From Poecilobothrus nobilitatus (lineage: Eukaryota; Arthropoda; Insecta; Diptera; Dolichopodidae), in NCBI GenBank assembly GCA_947095535.1, contig OX352772.1:318132018-318196017 (forward strand): a DNA stretch of 64,000 nucleotides, written 5' to 3'. The position numbers and the translations under genes are program-made. Shown in pieces: positions 24,340 through 38,500 of the stretch. The notes beneath the pieces were generated by a model that saw only the letters and a list, made by a program, of their open reading frames with translations, had not been told where the DNA came from and did no database searches. Every line of letters begins with the position of its first letter. The first letter of the stretch is position 1.

Positions 24340-27300
24340 AGAATTGTGTGTTAATAGTACATACAGTAAAAAACTATACAATCCAAAATTATACGTCCTC
24401 AGTATGTGTTGCAGATTGCAGTATTTAAATATTCAAAATGCTTTGGTATAAATTAAAAAAAAAAAATGGTTTAAGATGTACTTAGTTTTAAACCAATTCA
24501 ATGTTCTAAAAAGTATTTGAATACAAGTGGTTTATTCTATAAATATCTAACTTTAATGAATCATTTGGAAAAATATGAATGTTCTTTTGGAAGAAAATTG
24601 AACAAATTAACAACAAAAAATATCTATAAAATATTGTTTTGATCCGTTATTTACAGGACACCTTCCTTTATTTTTATATAATATGTATAAATGTAGTATA
24701 AATACAAAAATATAAATATAACATAAAACTCAAGTATTAAACTGAAAGCAACAAAAAAAAAAGAAATGGCGACAAGGAAAGACAATCTTTAATTATACAA
24801 AACAATGTTAATCTTTATTTCCGACTCAAGAACAGCAGAAACACAATAGTTTTGAAACTGATTTTTACCCTGTTCATGATTATATTTAGAATTACTGAAC
24901 ATACGATATTGGAACATGACGTATATTATAATATGTAGGTATGTATTAGAGCCTTTTTAGTAATATGTACTTCACAATAATCTTATAATATAGTAATGCA
25001 GTGAATTTTTATTAGTAGAGCTTACTTTTAGTATCGAATTTCTGTATATGGTGTCATATTCAAGTACAGGTTTCATATTTATAATGAAATATATGGTACA
25101 TTTAAGTTATATACATATATATATTGTGTCAAAAGTTCCATATGTTAATATGAATGTAATTAAATAAGGATATTTAAAACATAATACACTTTGTTTTAAT
25201 ATTTCTCTTTGTGTACTGAATATTAATTATAATCATCATGTGGCCATCTGTTTTGTGTACATTATATATGTATACTTAATATATAATACTCAAAGAATGT
25301 TTTTTGAAATCTATATGTAATTTATAATTACATATTATTATGTTTTATATATAGTATAAAATAAATTTTATGTAAAATTTTTTAAAAATTTATTGCAGAA
25401 AATTTCCTTGTTTTGCATTTTGCAACATAAATATTTGGTTAAAATGTTAGCCAAATTGTCAAATATTTATATGTGGAATATTATTATGATGTTTTCTTTT
25501 CTGAATTTGAAATGTTAACCTGAAAAAGCCAAACCTATTTTTTCTCCTTTTTTTTTGTATATTCAGTTTTATTTATAGAGAATGTTGCAGAATAGATGAA
25601 AAAACAGCAAAATTTTTTTAAGTTTGCTCCATTTTTTTTTTTCAGGTATTTTTGTGATAAATGACATACCTATTTTTAAAAAGATCTGACAAATAAATTC
25701 AATATAATAATACATATGTCTGATTATAATGATTTTTATAAATAACCAAATATGAAATATTTTTTTATTTTTATAAAGTCGCTAATCAATATAAACAGAA
25801 TAACAAATATTAATATTTTACATTTATTTACTATTTGACTGACAGTGACAGTAAAAATTATATGTATTTTTTCATGTTATTATAGAAAGAGCGCAAAACT
25901 CATTTGTTGTCCTCGTCAGCGTGAAACAGTTATCAATATTTTAAGATCAAATTAATTTTTGAAAAAAAGGTTTAGGGTTTGCATTTTTGTTTCAGAATAG
26001 AACGGAAAAAATGTGACTTGGAAAAAGTGCAACTCGACGTCAACTTAGAAAAGAAAACGCTATTATAATATTTCATGAGTTACAGTCAAATTAGCTTTTC
26101 TAAAGAAAAAGCTTTGTATATCATTCAAAGCGTAATGTTAAATAAAAATCTGTGTACTTATATTCCTTAAAAATTTAGATTTCCGAAAAAATCTGGTTAT
26201 AATTTACTACAATATGTAACACTAACAAGATGTTATAGCCTGATATCTATCTGTTTGTCAGTTTACAAAATTTTTACAAATTACGAAGGGTTAAACATTT
26301 AAAAATTTCAATTCAAATTTGAAACTTTACCAAACTCAAATTGAAATATTGTATATTTTAATAATACATAACGCACGCTAATCTTAATTAAATTACGTTT
26401 TCTTAAAATTTATAAAAGTTTTTCTTACTCTTTTACAATTTTGATAACAAAAATCGAAATTTTTTCAAAAAAAAAATCGCTATCTGTTATCAAACAACTT
26501 TAAAAATAAAGTAATAATATTTTTATTAATGGTATTATTCAATTATTTAGCATTTAATAATTGGTATTATTTGGTATTATTCATTTATTTAATTATTTAT
26601 TATAGTTACATAACTATTAACTTTAGAGAAAAACTTTTTGATCTAGTTCGATTTATTGAAGATTACAGCTATCTTTTCATGAGAGAGTAAGAGACTATGT
26701 TTACAAATGCTCGTACTTAAAAATCTTAAAATTTTATTTGTAAAATTTAATTTTTTGTTTGTTTCTTTTCTTTTCCTTTTTAAACTGCATTTTTAATAAA
26801 ATAGAGGTTAAAATTTCTCGGTTTTGTAAAAATCTTTCTGCCTTTTTATTTTATTTAAAAAAAACAACGTGAATTTATTAATAAATAATTTCCTATCTAA
26901 TAAGTGGTGTAGTGTAAAATAAAATGAATTAATAATGAAATGGTTCAAAAACGATTTCGGGGTATTTTTAATTAATTATTTAAATGCTGAAGCAAAAACG
27001 AAAAATTCACAAATTTTCAAAAATTCTAACAAATAAATATTATGTTCGGATCTTTTGGGAAATTTATATTGTCTGAAATTTTTTTTTTTTAAAGTAAACT
27101 TTTGCATTTTGTAAATTATTTTCTTTTAAATGAAACATGTAATTCATAATAAATCGATACTTTTAACGGTTGAATTATATTTGATTGCCAATACATATTT
27201 CTATTTTTTTTAAATCATTATAAGATTTTTGTTTAAAAAGGTACCTTTTTTCAAGTATGATTCTTTTTAGATATAAGGAATTTATAAATCGATTATTTAA

Positions 27301-27640
27301 CATTACAAAAGGTTAAAATGGTCACCATAGTTAATTGTAAGGTTTTAAAGAAAAGATTGGGTGTATATATACTTATAGAACGTGCGAGAGCGAGATATAT
27401 AACGATTTATGAAAGTTAAAGTAATCATTAAACAATTTTGTTCCCTAAAAGGCTGTAATTTTGTTTTTTTTTCTAGCAGATATTATAGAGGCCGATTAAC
27501 GACCTTAGCATTAATAAACTTTGAAATCTTTACAACATATTGAATTTTAAAAACTAAATATTAATTTTTAAAGGACTTTTTATTTTTACTTGACTTTTTC
27601 TTGATTTAAATTTAAGTTCTCTTAAAATTATTTTATATAA
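24340..27640. other. Gene-free stretch
   Basis: No coding or RNA gene is supported. The stretch is AT-rich with scattered ATAC/TATG microsatellite. Near 26521-26600 there is a small local duplication of the phrase GGTATTATTCA/TTATTTA. Confidence 0.4.
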
Positions 27641-27840
27641 TATGGAAAAGGGTTGGTGACGAAATCCACAAACAAGAATCCAAAAATTCAAAAATGTGCA
27701 AAGAAGATTCTGAAAAGCAAAAAACTCTAATTTTGTAACAAACTCTAAAGTTCTTCCTAATTATTTTTATTGCCCTAAACGCTCGCTAAACAAACACTGA
27801 TTTTGTAACCAACTCTTAAGTCTTACCTTATTATTTTTAC
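27640..27840. repeat. Dispersed repeat, GTAACCAACTC family (copies 2 and 3)
   Basis: Two copies of the family core lie 70 bp apart: TTTTGTAACAAACTCTAA (27730-27747) and GATTTTGTAACCAACTCTTA (27799-27818). Each is followed by a CCTAATT/CCTTATT motif and ATTATTTTTA. The upstream GGGTTGGTGACGAAATCC links it to the 24338 end. Confidence 0.5.
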
Positions 27841-27849
27841 ATATGTATA

Positions 27850-29010
27850 CATATGTAGTATGTACATATTTCAACAACTACGTTTAAAATAATTGTGGAT
27901 TTTTATACCCGTATGATGAAGCATAAAATGAATTTTCATAAATTATGAAATTAACAGAAATTGACTTAAATGTATCGTTTTAAAATGAATTTAATTAGCA
28001 CAAAAATGAAATACCTAAACTTTTAAATTGTACAACAAATTCCTATTTTTAAATTTTGAATTGTATCCATTAAAATAAAAAATGTAATCAATATTTTAGT
28101 ACGCTTAATTAAATAAAATTTAAATAATTTTCATAAAATAATCAAATTAATAAAATATAGTGTGGAATCATATAATACATTCAATTCGGTGTGTTGTAGT
28201 ACAATACATGCATTTAATGATAATTGAATAAATACATTAACTATGTATTAATGTCATTTAACATTTATTCTTGAAAAAAGATAAAATTTTTTTTTAAATA
28301 ATTTTAACGCTGAATTTATATAAAAAAAAAAATCAATTTTCAAATAATGTTTAAGAGGTCAGGATTAATTCTAACTTTCATTTATTACTTAAACGTTCTT
28401 AAAGATTTAAATAATTTTATGTTGAAAATCTAAAGATATTATTTTTTTTATTATTGAAAATTATAGAAGAAGTTCTCCTTCAAAACAAGAAAATATATAT
28501 TTAAGTATAGCAAATTATAGATACAATCTTTTTCGTTTTTTTTTTTTTTTTTTTTTTGGAATGATTTCATCATCTACAAAATTTAAATAAATTTATTGCC
28601 TCAACTTTTTTCTTTCGTATGTTGTATTAAAAATAATATAATTTTTAGCAAATTTTTGTTCGTTTTTTTTTTTTTTGTTTTTTTTTTTTATTAGATGAAT
28701 GGTAAACACAAACACATTCACATACAACTTTTACACTCTACGAAAATCGTAAAATATATATGAAAATGGAAGCTTTTTTCTGAATAAAATATTTGAGCGA
28801 ATTTTTTTATGTTCAATTTTTTTTTCTTTTCTATTTTTTTTATTTATGTATTGAATAAATTCAGAAAAAAGAAAATATAAATGATTTTTGGTCAACACTC
28901 TAGGGATATGTTGTAAAAAAAATATAACATGATTGTGCTTTTTCATTTTCCATAATCAATCCACAATAAAACATTAATGTAGTATATGGATATAAATAAT
29001 GAATTTTTCA
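27850..29010. other. Gene-free stretch
   Basis: No gene is supported. T runs of 15-20 occur at 28537-28557 and 28664-28690. The minus-strand frame at 28731-28946 is low-complexity. Confidence 0.4.
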
Positions 29011-29016
29011 GCTTTA

Positions 29017-29416
29017 GGCTGCCTTCACATTGAATGCATGCATCCGATCCGTATGCAAAATATATTTCGGTTACGCGTACTCTTCAATAATATTAACGAA
29101 TATTTTTCTATTCAACATGTATATATATACTCGTTAATACTGCACGTATAAGCAACAATTTTTTTGGCATTTAGAGACATTTTAATAATTATTTTGGATT
29201 TGAATTTTAAAAAAGAATATAAGTTATCAAATGTGCTGCATTGTTTAAGTATTTATTTCGTACCATATTTTTTAAATAATAATTAGCTGTATTTGACGTT
29301 TAATATAAATTTGTGTCTTACAGAGGATCAAAGCATTTTTGCTTCTAAAGTGTGTAAAAGCAAGAGCACGTCACGATTTATGTAATTAAAATCAAACATC
29401 AAATGTGAACGTATGC
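29017..29416. mobile_element. MITE with TTA target duplication, related to 13763 element
   Basis: The left end GGCTGCCTTCACATTGAATG matches the reverse-complemented right end AGCATACGTTCACATTTGAT with one indel. TTA lies outside both ends (29014-29016 and 29417-29419). The internal ATGCATGCATCC block near the left end also appears near the ends of the 13763-14062 element, so the two belong to one family or superfamily. Length is 400 bp, with no coding sequence. Confidence 0.6.
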
Positions 29417-29419
29417 TTA

Positions 29420-32245
29420 AATAGCATAATTCAAATATAATTGCATATTTATGTGCAGTTAATAATATTTTGTTTTGTTTACATAGATAAAAAATCTATT
29501 GAAGAACGAAATTATACATTTTTTGTATATATACCTAATGCAAAATGTCAAAAACCATTTTTTTTCAATCGGTTCTTTAATTAACTTTACACTAGCTCAA
29601 TCAAAATTAATGATATATTTTCATTGCAATTGTATTGTCGTAAGAAACGGTTGACTCTTGGAGAATGGGCAGTTGGACTGTATATGGTATAAATTTTTTT
29701 TCGGTTGGATATCCTTAATTCGTCTCTCTATCATGAGATATTGATAATTGACATTATCTTTTTAAACAAAAAAAAAAAAAAAATTATTATATAAATACTA
29801 TGCAATGGTAATTTATTTAATACATATATATTTATGTATGTATATGTAAATACCTATTAAAAAAGCTAACTACATATGTATATTTTTCAAAAAATATGAA
29901 AATTTCATTTTAATTAAAATTATTTATGCATTTTTGCAATTGGCTAAATCTTAATAACTATATTTTTACGTTTTTTTTTTTTTCATTTCAAACTAAAAAC
30001 CATGACAAATGTTGGTTCAATTTTTAATTATTAATTAAAATTTTTTTTTTTTTTTTTGATCGTTATTTGGCTGTGTGAATTCATAATTTTTTTTTTCATG
30101 AGAAAAATAAAAAAAAAAAATTGGCAATTTTTCAATTAGTACTTATTCAAATGTCTGGAATTTTTTTTTATAGTACGTGCTTTTCTTTTCTTTTTTGCAA
30201 ATTAAAATTTTCATTAAAAGTAGTAACAACGCTAATTAAAATACATATATAACAGATATATGTATCTATACATATTATTATGTGATACACAAAAAATATT
30301 TTAATAATGGTCCATATAATATAATGTTAGTTTAGTTAGTATTTTAGAGACTTTTGTATGTGACATTAGACATATACAAAGAAAACTTAAAATCATTCAG
30401 TGTTTTTGTATTTTCAGTAATAGGGGTGCGTAAAAAAAAAAAATTTGCAATTGTGTTAGAAATTCAAAAAAAAAAATATATATATATAAAATGTAGCTAT
30501 ATTCGACAAAAACAATCAGTAAATAAAATGTTTCAATTTTGTGAAAATGAGTAGCAATTAAAATCAGAAGAAAAAAAAAAAATGAAAATTCGAATTTCAT
30601 TTTAAAATCCTAATAAAATTTTATACATAGCTAGGTACATATGTATGTATTTAAATTTCAAAATTACTCATTATGCAAAGTCACGTGATTATGTACATAA
30701 TTTAAATTATTATTTTTTTATTTTTAAAGAAAATTTCAAAAATTTCTTTTTAATTTTAATTTGTTTTTTTTTTTTTTTTGTTTTTTACGTACAAAAAATA
30801 CCGTTTTGTTTTTCTTTATTTAGAAATGTATCATAATATTAAAAATAGTTTCCTTATAGCAAAAAAAAAAAAAAGAAATTGGGAACAAAATATAAAATTA
30901 CAGGTGAAATTTCATTCATGTGAATTCTACATAAATTTCACTTGCAATCAATGTGTTCTTTTTTTTTTTGAATTATTTATTAATTGTTGTAATATTGTTT
31001 AAAAAAAAAAAAAAGAAAAAAAACTATTTATGACAATCACCTGTCAGTGTAATTTAATATTTTTCATTTCATCATTGGACATTATACCGATATAATTTTG
31101 TTTATTATTTTATTTTTATTTTTTTATTTTTTGTAAGTGAAGGTCGAATATATTTTACTTTTTGATACAAATTATAATGTACATAATATAATAACTATTT
31201 ATTTATTTTAAAGTCATGATATTCGAAATTTAATAGCATTTCTTACGTTTTATTGAATTTCAAAAATTTTAAATATTTTTAAATGTTTAATAGAATAAAA
31301 GAATAATCAAATACAAATTCAATGTTAAAAAATGATTTTTCTTTTTTATTGTTAGTGTTAGATCCGTTATAAAAAAAACAACACGCATTTAATCCAATGT
31401 TAATTGTTAGCCAAGCCAAAAAGCCAAAAAAAAAAAAACAAGTAAAAATCTTAAAATGAAAAGACATTAATGCAAAGTAATGATTTGTTTAAATATTACG
31501 GTTAAAGTCAATAATCCGGGTATTATTAATTTTTACCGATTTTTTTTTATAAAACTTTATTATTTTAATATTATGTACCCAAATAACAATAGACTATATG
31601 CATTATAATAGATTTATATTATGATAATTCTTCTTAAATAAATAAAAATTTGGGGTATTTTTGATAAAAAAATTTTAATTTGAATGAAGGAATGTTAAAA
31701 AAAAGTAAAAAATTTGGTATTTATTAATTTTGAAATCAAAATATTAAATTCAAAAAAGTAAATAAAATCTAATCAATATTAAACCTTTTTTTTTTTTTTT
31801 TTGTACTTTATTTTGTTTCTGTACCTATTTTGATACTTTAAACATATTTATGAAACCAACCTACGAAAGAATTTAATTTTGCTAAAAATAATTAAAAAAA
31901 AAATAAATAAAAACAAAATATATGATAGTAAAATGTTCAAATATTCTTTAAAAATAAACACATTGAAAAATTCATTTAATATTAAATTTTAAAAGATTTT
32001 TGTTATTTTTAATAAAAACTTTTTTCAAATATCTACATATAATTTTTAATGTTTATCACTTTTGTTTTTCTCATATATTGAGTTCAAAAATAAAATAATA
32101 TAGGAATGAATAATAAATTGACAAAACATTGTAATATTAACAAAAAGTAATGACAATAAAAAATTAATTTATAAATTATTATTAATACTAGTTATACATA
32201 AATAAATAAATAAAAATCGATCGTTATATTTTTAAAGATCAAAGA
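29420..32245. other. Gene-free stretch
   Basis: No gene is supported. Long A and T runs dominate 29770-31020. All open frames are homopolymer-rich in Phe/Lys. Confidence 0.45.
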
Positions 32246-32249
32246 TTTT

Positions 32250-33264
32250 GGCCTCTATTATGACAATCAACTATCAGCTAGAATTTAGATAGTTGAAAAG
32301 TATCAATCAATTATTTAAAATGGTGTTGTCAATTGCAACTCTTCAACTATGTTGAAAAAATTGTGAAGTTTTGCAACTCTTCAACTATGTTGAAAAAATT
32401 GTGAAGTTTTGCAACTATCAACCATCAATTCAAAATTGCTAAATTGTGAAATACAACATTAGTTGACAGTTGTCAAATTTTAAATCAATGAAAAAATTTT
32501 AGTTGTTAGATTTGAAAAGGTAAAAGGTAAGGGTTGAGTTCATGTTTGCAGTTCTAATATTGTAGTTCTTAATCATGCAGGTACAGAAAAAAGTGCTACA
32601 TTTAAAAACGTAATAATTTAAAAAAAAATTGTAAGTATAAAATGCTTGTATAATATAGGCATTTTCATAAACAGCCTATGCCTATGCAATAGCGGAGGTT
32701 GTAGAAGTCCCCGTATTTTAGGAATTAGAAGTCGGACAGACATGATTTAAAAAAAGGTATTAATCGATTTTGTAGTAGTATTTAAATATAGGAATAAAAT
32801 GAAAAGTTCGACCTTTTAAAAAACAGACCTCAAATACTAAAGTGCCACTTTTCTACTTTTTTTAAATTTTTTTTTCTTTTTTAGTTTCTATTCTATTCTA
32901 TTTTAGTGGACTGCATTTTTTAAATGACATCTGCCAAACTTTTGGCTCTCAATATATGGGAGCTTCTCCAAAATGGTAATGGGAAAGATGGCAAATAGTA
33001 TGACATATTTTTGATTATTTTCTTATTTTCTATTTTAACAATTTTCTATTTTTTTTTAATTCAATTAAAACAACACAAAAAAAGGTAAACAAAAATTTTA
33101 TTTTAAAAATTTTACAAATGTCAAAATAAATTAGTTAAATTCATAGTGGAAAAAAAAATTTTGTCAACTATAAATTTGACAATACTAAGTTTGTTGATAG
33201 TTGATAGCAGTTGTCAAGCAGTAGTGATAGCACTAGTTACCTGTTGACTGTCATAATAGGGGCT
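32250..33264. mobile_element. ~1-kb TIR element with internal tandem repeat
   Basis: The left end GGCCTCTATTATGACAATCA pairs with the reverse-complemented right end AGCCCCTATTATGACAGTCA. Subterminal DNA on both sides is rich in GTTGATAGTTG/CAACTATCA words. The target duplication is unclear. No transposase frame is present. Two 38-bp direct repeats lie at 32335-32410. Confidence 0.65.
32335..32410. repeat. Two perfect tandem 38-bp repeats
   Basis: The unit starting GCAACTCTTCAACTATGTTG is repeated exactly at 32335-32372 and 32373-32410. GCAACT begins a third, divergent unit. Identity suggests recent duplication inside the element. Confidence 0.9.
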
Positions 33265-35345
33265 ATTAAAAAAACATTAATCTAAAACCTGATTTTTTTT
33301 AAATTTAAAAGTTGTGATTTATATTCCGAGACTGAAAGACAGAGCTTTTTTTATTTAATTATTTTACATTTTTTATGTATTTATAGAGTTATCGATCCTT
33401 CATAAAAGTTCCTTGTTTTATAAAGCGACGTTTCATTAAGAGTTTTATTTTTTAATAAAAGTACATATAAAAGGTGATTCATTAATGAGAGCCTTGACAT
33501 ACATATATCACCGTCTAGGAAATAATATGTATAGACAAAACTATTGTATGAATACATAATTCTGGGTCCGAAAATTTTGGAGATGTGAAACCTTATATGA
33601 TACAAATAATTGCATTTATATTCCGATTTGTTTAAAAATATATATGTATGTATACAAACCGTTATACAAAAATAAAAAAAATTATAAGTATTTCAAATCA
33701 GTCAGTCCAAGTTGGTAGTTGGTACACACTGAACTTGTCAGTTTTAACAAAATAATTTACTTATGGTCTTTACAATCGTCAATAAATTTTTAATATACAA
33801 AATGAGTGCTGATGAAGAAGATTTTTTATTTTTTTGGAGTATTGCTAATAATTGCTATCACCTTTGAAAACTCAATTAGTTCTAAAACTGGTCCTAAAAA
33901 TAACATCTGCTAAAATAATATTATGTCTGCAAAAGTATCCTTCTTTCTATTCTTCTATAAAAGTATCCTTATGATGACTATACAAAATGTATAAGAGATT
34001 GTATAACATATATGTATAAATTTATGAGCATATGTTTGAAATGAAGTATCGCAACTTGTATATTTAACTTATATATATTTGACAAATCAGAAGAAATGTA
34101 CATAATAATGTAAACTTAGCTTAAAGATTGAAACACTTATTGGTCAGAATCTTACTGTAATAAAGCAGATTTTCAATACAACATATTTTCATCTATTCAT
34201 TTTTCATTAGCTTCATTTTTATTATATTTATCTTTTAAATGAAAATTAATTTTTTTTTGAAAATTTATATAAAACAATGGAATATAAAAACAAAAAATTT
34301 AATATTAATTGAAATATTTTTTTATTATAAATATTTAAACGCAGTTGGGAGGTAATCAAAAATCATAAGTTCTAATATAATATTATACCTAGGTGTCGTA
34401 TTTTTTTTACTTTATTGTTATTTTTTTTTTTTTTTTATTGAATGATTTCTAATTACTTTTAACCTTGAGGTGAAATAGTTTATAACAAAAAATAAAAATA
34501 GACAAATTTTTTTTTGGGAAGGGAGGAAAAAAAATTTTAATTAAAAAAAAATAATTATTAGTTTTTCCATTTCCTATCCTCTCTCCTTCAAAATATTCAT
34601 TTCAAATTTATTCTTAAGATTCAAACTAGAAAAAAAAAATTGAATTGTTTTTATTTTATTTATTTTCTTTTTTATCATTATTTTCTATATATGGGGTTCA
34701 TTTACAAATAAAAATTTGGCAAAATGTGTTTTTTCCGGTAAGTTTTTGTTTTTTACTTTCTTTATAAAATATATGACTTGACTTTCAAAATGATGATTTC
34801 TTTTTAATTTATTGATAAATGTGATGAAACGTTAAAAGTGAATTATTTATGTTTTTTTACCACATTTTTAATAAAAAAAAAAACAAATTTGGAAAAATAT
34901 GTTTTTAATTTTCATGCTGTCATTTTACGAAATGTTTACATCAAAATATTTTTTTTTTTTTATTGTTCCACCTATATTATTAGGGATCTTCAACACCTCT
35001 ATATTCAAATGATTTTAACTTTTATCTATACTGAAATTTTTTTACAATCGGAAATTGTCTATTTTCTTTATAAAATTTTTTCAATTTAATATTTCAATTT
35101 AGTTTAAGATTTAAAATAATTTTCAGAATTTGAGAATCTTCCATTCATCTCAATCGTTTATAACTTCAAATTGATAACTTTTGTAGAAGTAAGATTTGTG
35201 CCAATAAAAATAAGTTGTTTCAATACAAATTATCGACGTTTATTGAGTTATGAGAAATCTTAAATAGAAAATATACAATTTTTACACACCTATATAGATA
35301 TAGATCTTAAAATTTTCTTTACAGAAGAACTATAAAAGATGATGC
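33265..35345. other. Gene-free stretch
   Basis: No gene is supported. AAAAGGTGATTCATTAATGA at 33472 resembles the ends of small insect TIR elements, but no partner end was found. Open frames at 33381 and 34838 are not recognisable. Confidence 0.4.
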
Positions 35346-35352
35346 ACTATAA

Positions 35353-35525
35353 AAGGTGATTTTATTTAGAACACGACGCTAGAAGCGACGCGAGCATTGG
35401 GTCATACAAGAATTTTTTTTTTTTTTTTATATTGGTTCGTTGTCATTGACAATATAATTTTCATAATTTTTACGATGACGCTAGAAGCGACGCGTAAGTC
35501 GAAGCGAGCACTGTGTCATCACCTT
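35353..35525. mobile_element. Small element with GACGCTAGAAGCGACGCG direct repeats
   Basis: GACGCTAGAAGCGACGCG occurs twice (35375-35392 and 35477-35494). Each copy is followed, directly or after ~14 bp, by GAGCA-TG-GTCAT. AAGGTGAT (35353-35360) and ATCACCTT (35518-35525) form short inverted ends. The GC-rich blocks stand out from the ~80% AT surroundings. It is probably a MITE. Confidence 0.5.
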
Positions 35526-38500
35526 AAATATTTCCTTTTTAGTGGGAATTTAGAATTATGATTTTAAGAAACTGAGAATAAAGTAAAAAATTACAACTAA
35601 TCAAATTTACTTTTACGTTTAAGGTTTTACAAATCGATTTTAAAACAAAATGATTTTGAATAAGTACCTAAACATCTATACTTTATTTAATTTTTCTTTA
35701 AAAAAAAAATTGTATACAAATATAGATCTAAATAAAATTTTGTCTATACAATTCTGGAAAATTATAATATCATTTAATATACACACGAGTATATATAGTA
35801 TATTATAAAAATATTAAAAGTTTTAGATGTAAATTTACAATTCAATTTTATAAAAACTTTGTAATTATACATCTGTTGTAGTTTTGATGTTGAACCAATA
35901 TAAAAATGTAATAGGTTTTCATTTTTTGTCAAAATTAGATATTTTGATGGATATTTTTTGATTTGAATGTTTATTTTATAATTAAAATTACAAAATTAAA
36001 GTACAACACTCAAAATACAAAATGAGGTATACATATTATGTATATCCCTTGCAGAATATTTTTTTCATATAAACATTTTTTAATAGCACTTCTATAATAC
36101 ACCTAATAAAACTCTACACCTTTATTATACACCTGATTGTATCTTTATTATATGAAATTTATTTTTTATTTACACAATATTTTAAAAATCTAATTTAATA
36201 TTTTAAAATTTTTCTTTTGTTTTTTTTTTTTGTTAAAGAAGAAGTGCATTTAAAAATATCTTCAAGCATTACTTTGTTCGTTGTACACCCTATTAAAGTT
36301 GCATGTTTTTACAAGACTATATTTTTATGGAACGAATAATAATAAAAATATTTGAACGTACCTATAGATAAATATTAAAATTGAAAATCTAATGGAATTA
36401 TAATGTAAAATATATAAAAATTCTCTATATGAGTTTATGAAATTTGACTATATATACACATATCAATATTATATAGAGGTATCTCAAATATATATTCAAT
36501 ATTTTTATTTTTATGGGTGGTGTAAACATGGTGTGTGTGTTTTTTTTATGTTCTTGTTTTGATTGATATTCCTAAATAAATTTATAATACAAATTTTGGT
36601 TAATTTAAATAAAAATATGCAGTACTACTAAAAAAAACATAGGATAGCATATGGTAAAAATAAAAATAAATTTTAACTGTAGCTATTTGCCTATATAACG
36701 TCTCCTGAGCGATTAGTTTTTTGATAATTTTAATGTTAGTCTTCTTGTTAATTTTAGTGCCAATACTCTATTTCACTTATATTAAATTATTAATTATTTA
36801 ACCGACTTATAATTAAATAAGATGAATGTACATAATATGTACTATAATGTACTTAAAAATCTAACATTATTAAATATATGTATATCTATGAGTCATGTAT
36901 ATGTATATCATATATACAACATTAACTTCAAAAATTCCTTAGCGATTTTAAATTTTGTTTAAATTTTTAAAAGTACATATAAATTTTTATATTTATGATC
37001 AAAAACGAACCTTTCATTAAAAAAAGTTGTATAATATAGCTAATAATTTTCACACCCAATATAAATCTTGAATAATATTATAATACTTGCGTTTATGCTA
37101 TTGTATTCTAAAATCAGTGTTTTTATATACTTACATAAGTATACTACAATTTTAAATAAAAATATTTAATAGTAAAAAAAATAATTATTAAAACAAATCA
37201 CGTTAAAAAATAAAATGAATACATTGCTATCAAATAAAATTTTTGTGAATCAAAATGTTATGATTTATGAATATGCAATACTGATATGTACAACAGTTGG
37301 TCTTTACTAGTTTAGTCTATTGATTCGAAATGATTTGAGTCGATATTACTGAATATGAAATTCTCTGAGATAGGAACTTATAAGGTTATTATATGCCTAT
37401 GATTGTAAATTAATTTTTTAATTGATTATACTGTGTACGCTGTACATAGTATGATTTCCAGAAAAAAAGAATAACTTTTTACTATTATAGCATGGTTTAT
37501 AACGATTCGCTTTACGAGAACATAATATATATGTATATATAGCCACATCATCTTAGACTTTTGTTACATATCTTCTAAAATTTGTCAACTATTAAAATTC
37601 GAACTTTAGAACTTTTAATTTTATTTTAGCACAAAAGCTAAACTTTAGCACAATTTAAAACTCAAAATCAATTAAAAACAGTAATTCAATGATAAATTGC
37701 TTGAACCTTCATTCAATGACAAATTTTGATGATATATATTTCAAGTCTAACATGATATGGGTGATAAAATTTGATTATACTTATTTAAAATATTTCCATC
37801 TGTTTGGTCAAAAAAAAAAAAAATTAATTTAAAATTTCTGAATATTTACATATGTGCTTAAAATAAGATAAAATCGAAAATTTCATTTGGTCTTGCAGTA
37901 TAATTTTAAACGCAGACAATAAAAAAATGGCTGATCCTGTACATATGTATGCATGATTGTTTTTGTATCCGATGTGCAAATGCAAATGACGTTTCCGATT
38001 TCAGTTATAGACTGTTTTTAAATTTTATAACTAAAATCTAAATTTGACTAGGTACTCAATTTTTTTTTTTTAGTAAGAACTGTTTTTTTTTTTAAAGTAA
38101 GAATTTTAAAATAAATTAAATATTAATTTCAATTAAGTCATTTAAAAGATGATTAGATACGATTTTTAATGTCAATCACTGTAAGTAAAATACATAATAA
38201 TAATAATGAATTTTATGTAATATAATTGTGTTAACATTTCTATATTTTAGTATCAGATACATATTTGGGCATTAAAAATATGAACATTATCCAAGAATTT
38301 ATTTAATTTTTTTTTTTTAATTATTTTTATTATAGTTTCTCTACAAAAAAAAAAAATATACAGTCATTTAAATGCTTAATTTATTTTGTTTGGAAGATGA
38401 TTTGTACTGATTGTTTCTTCAAAGTAATCAAACATGTTAAAAGAAAACCTTATGCGATGCGTAATTTTAACACAATTATTGTTATGTATGTTTATATTAT

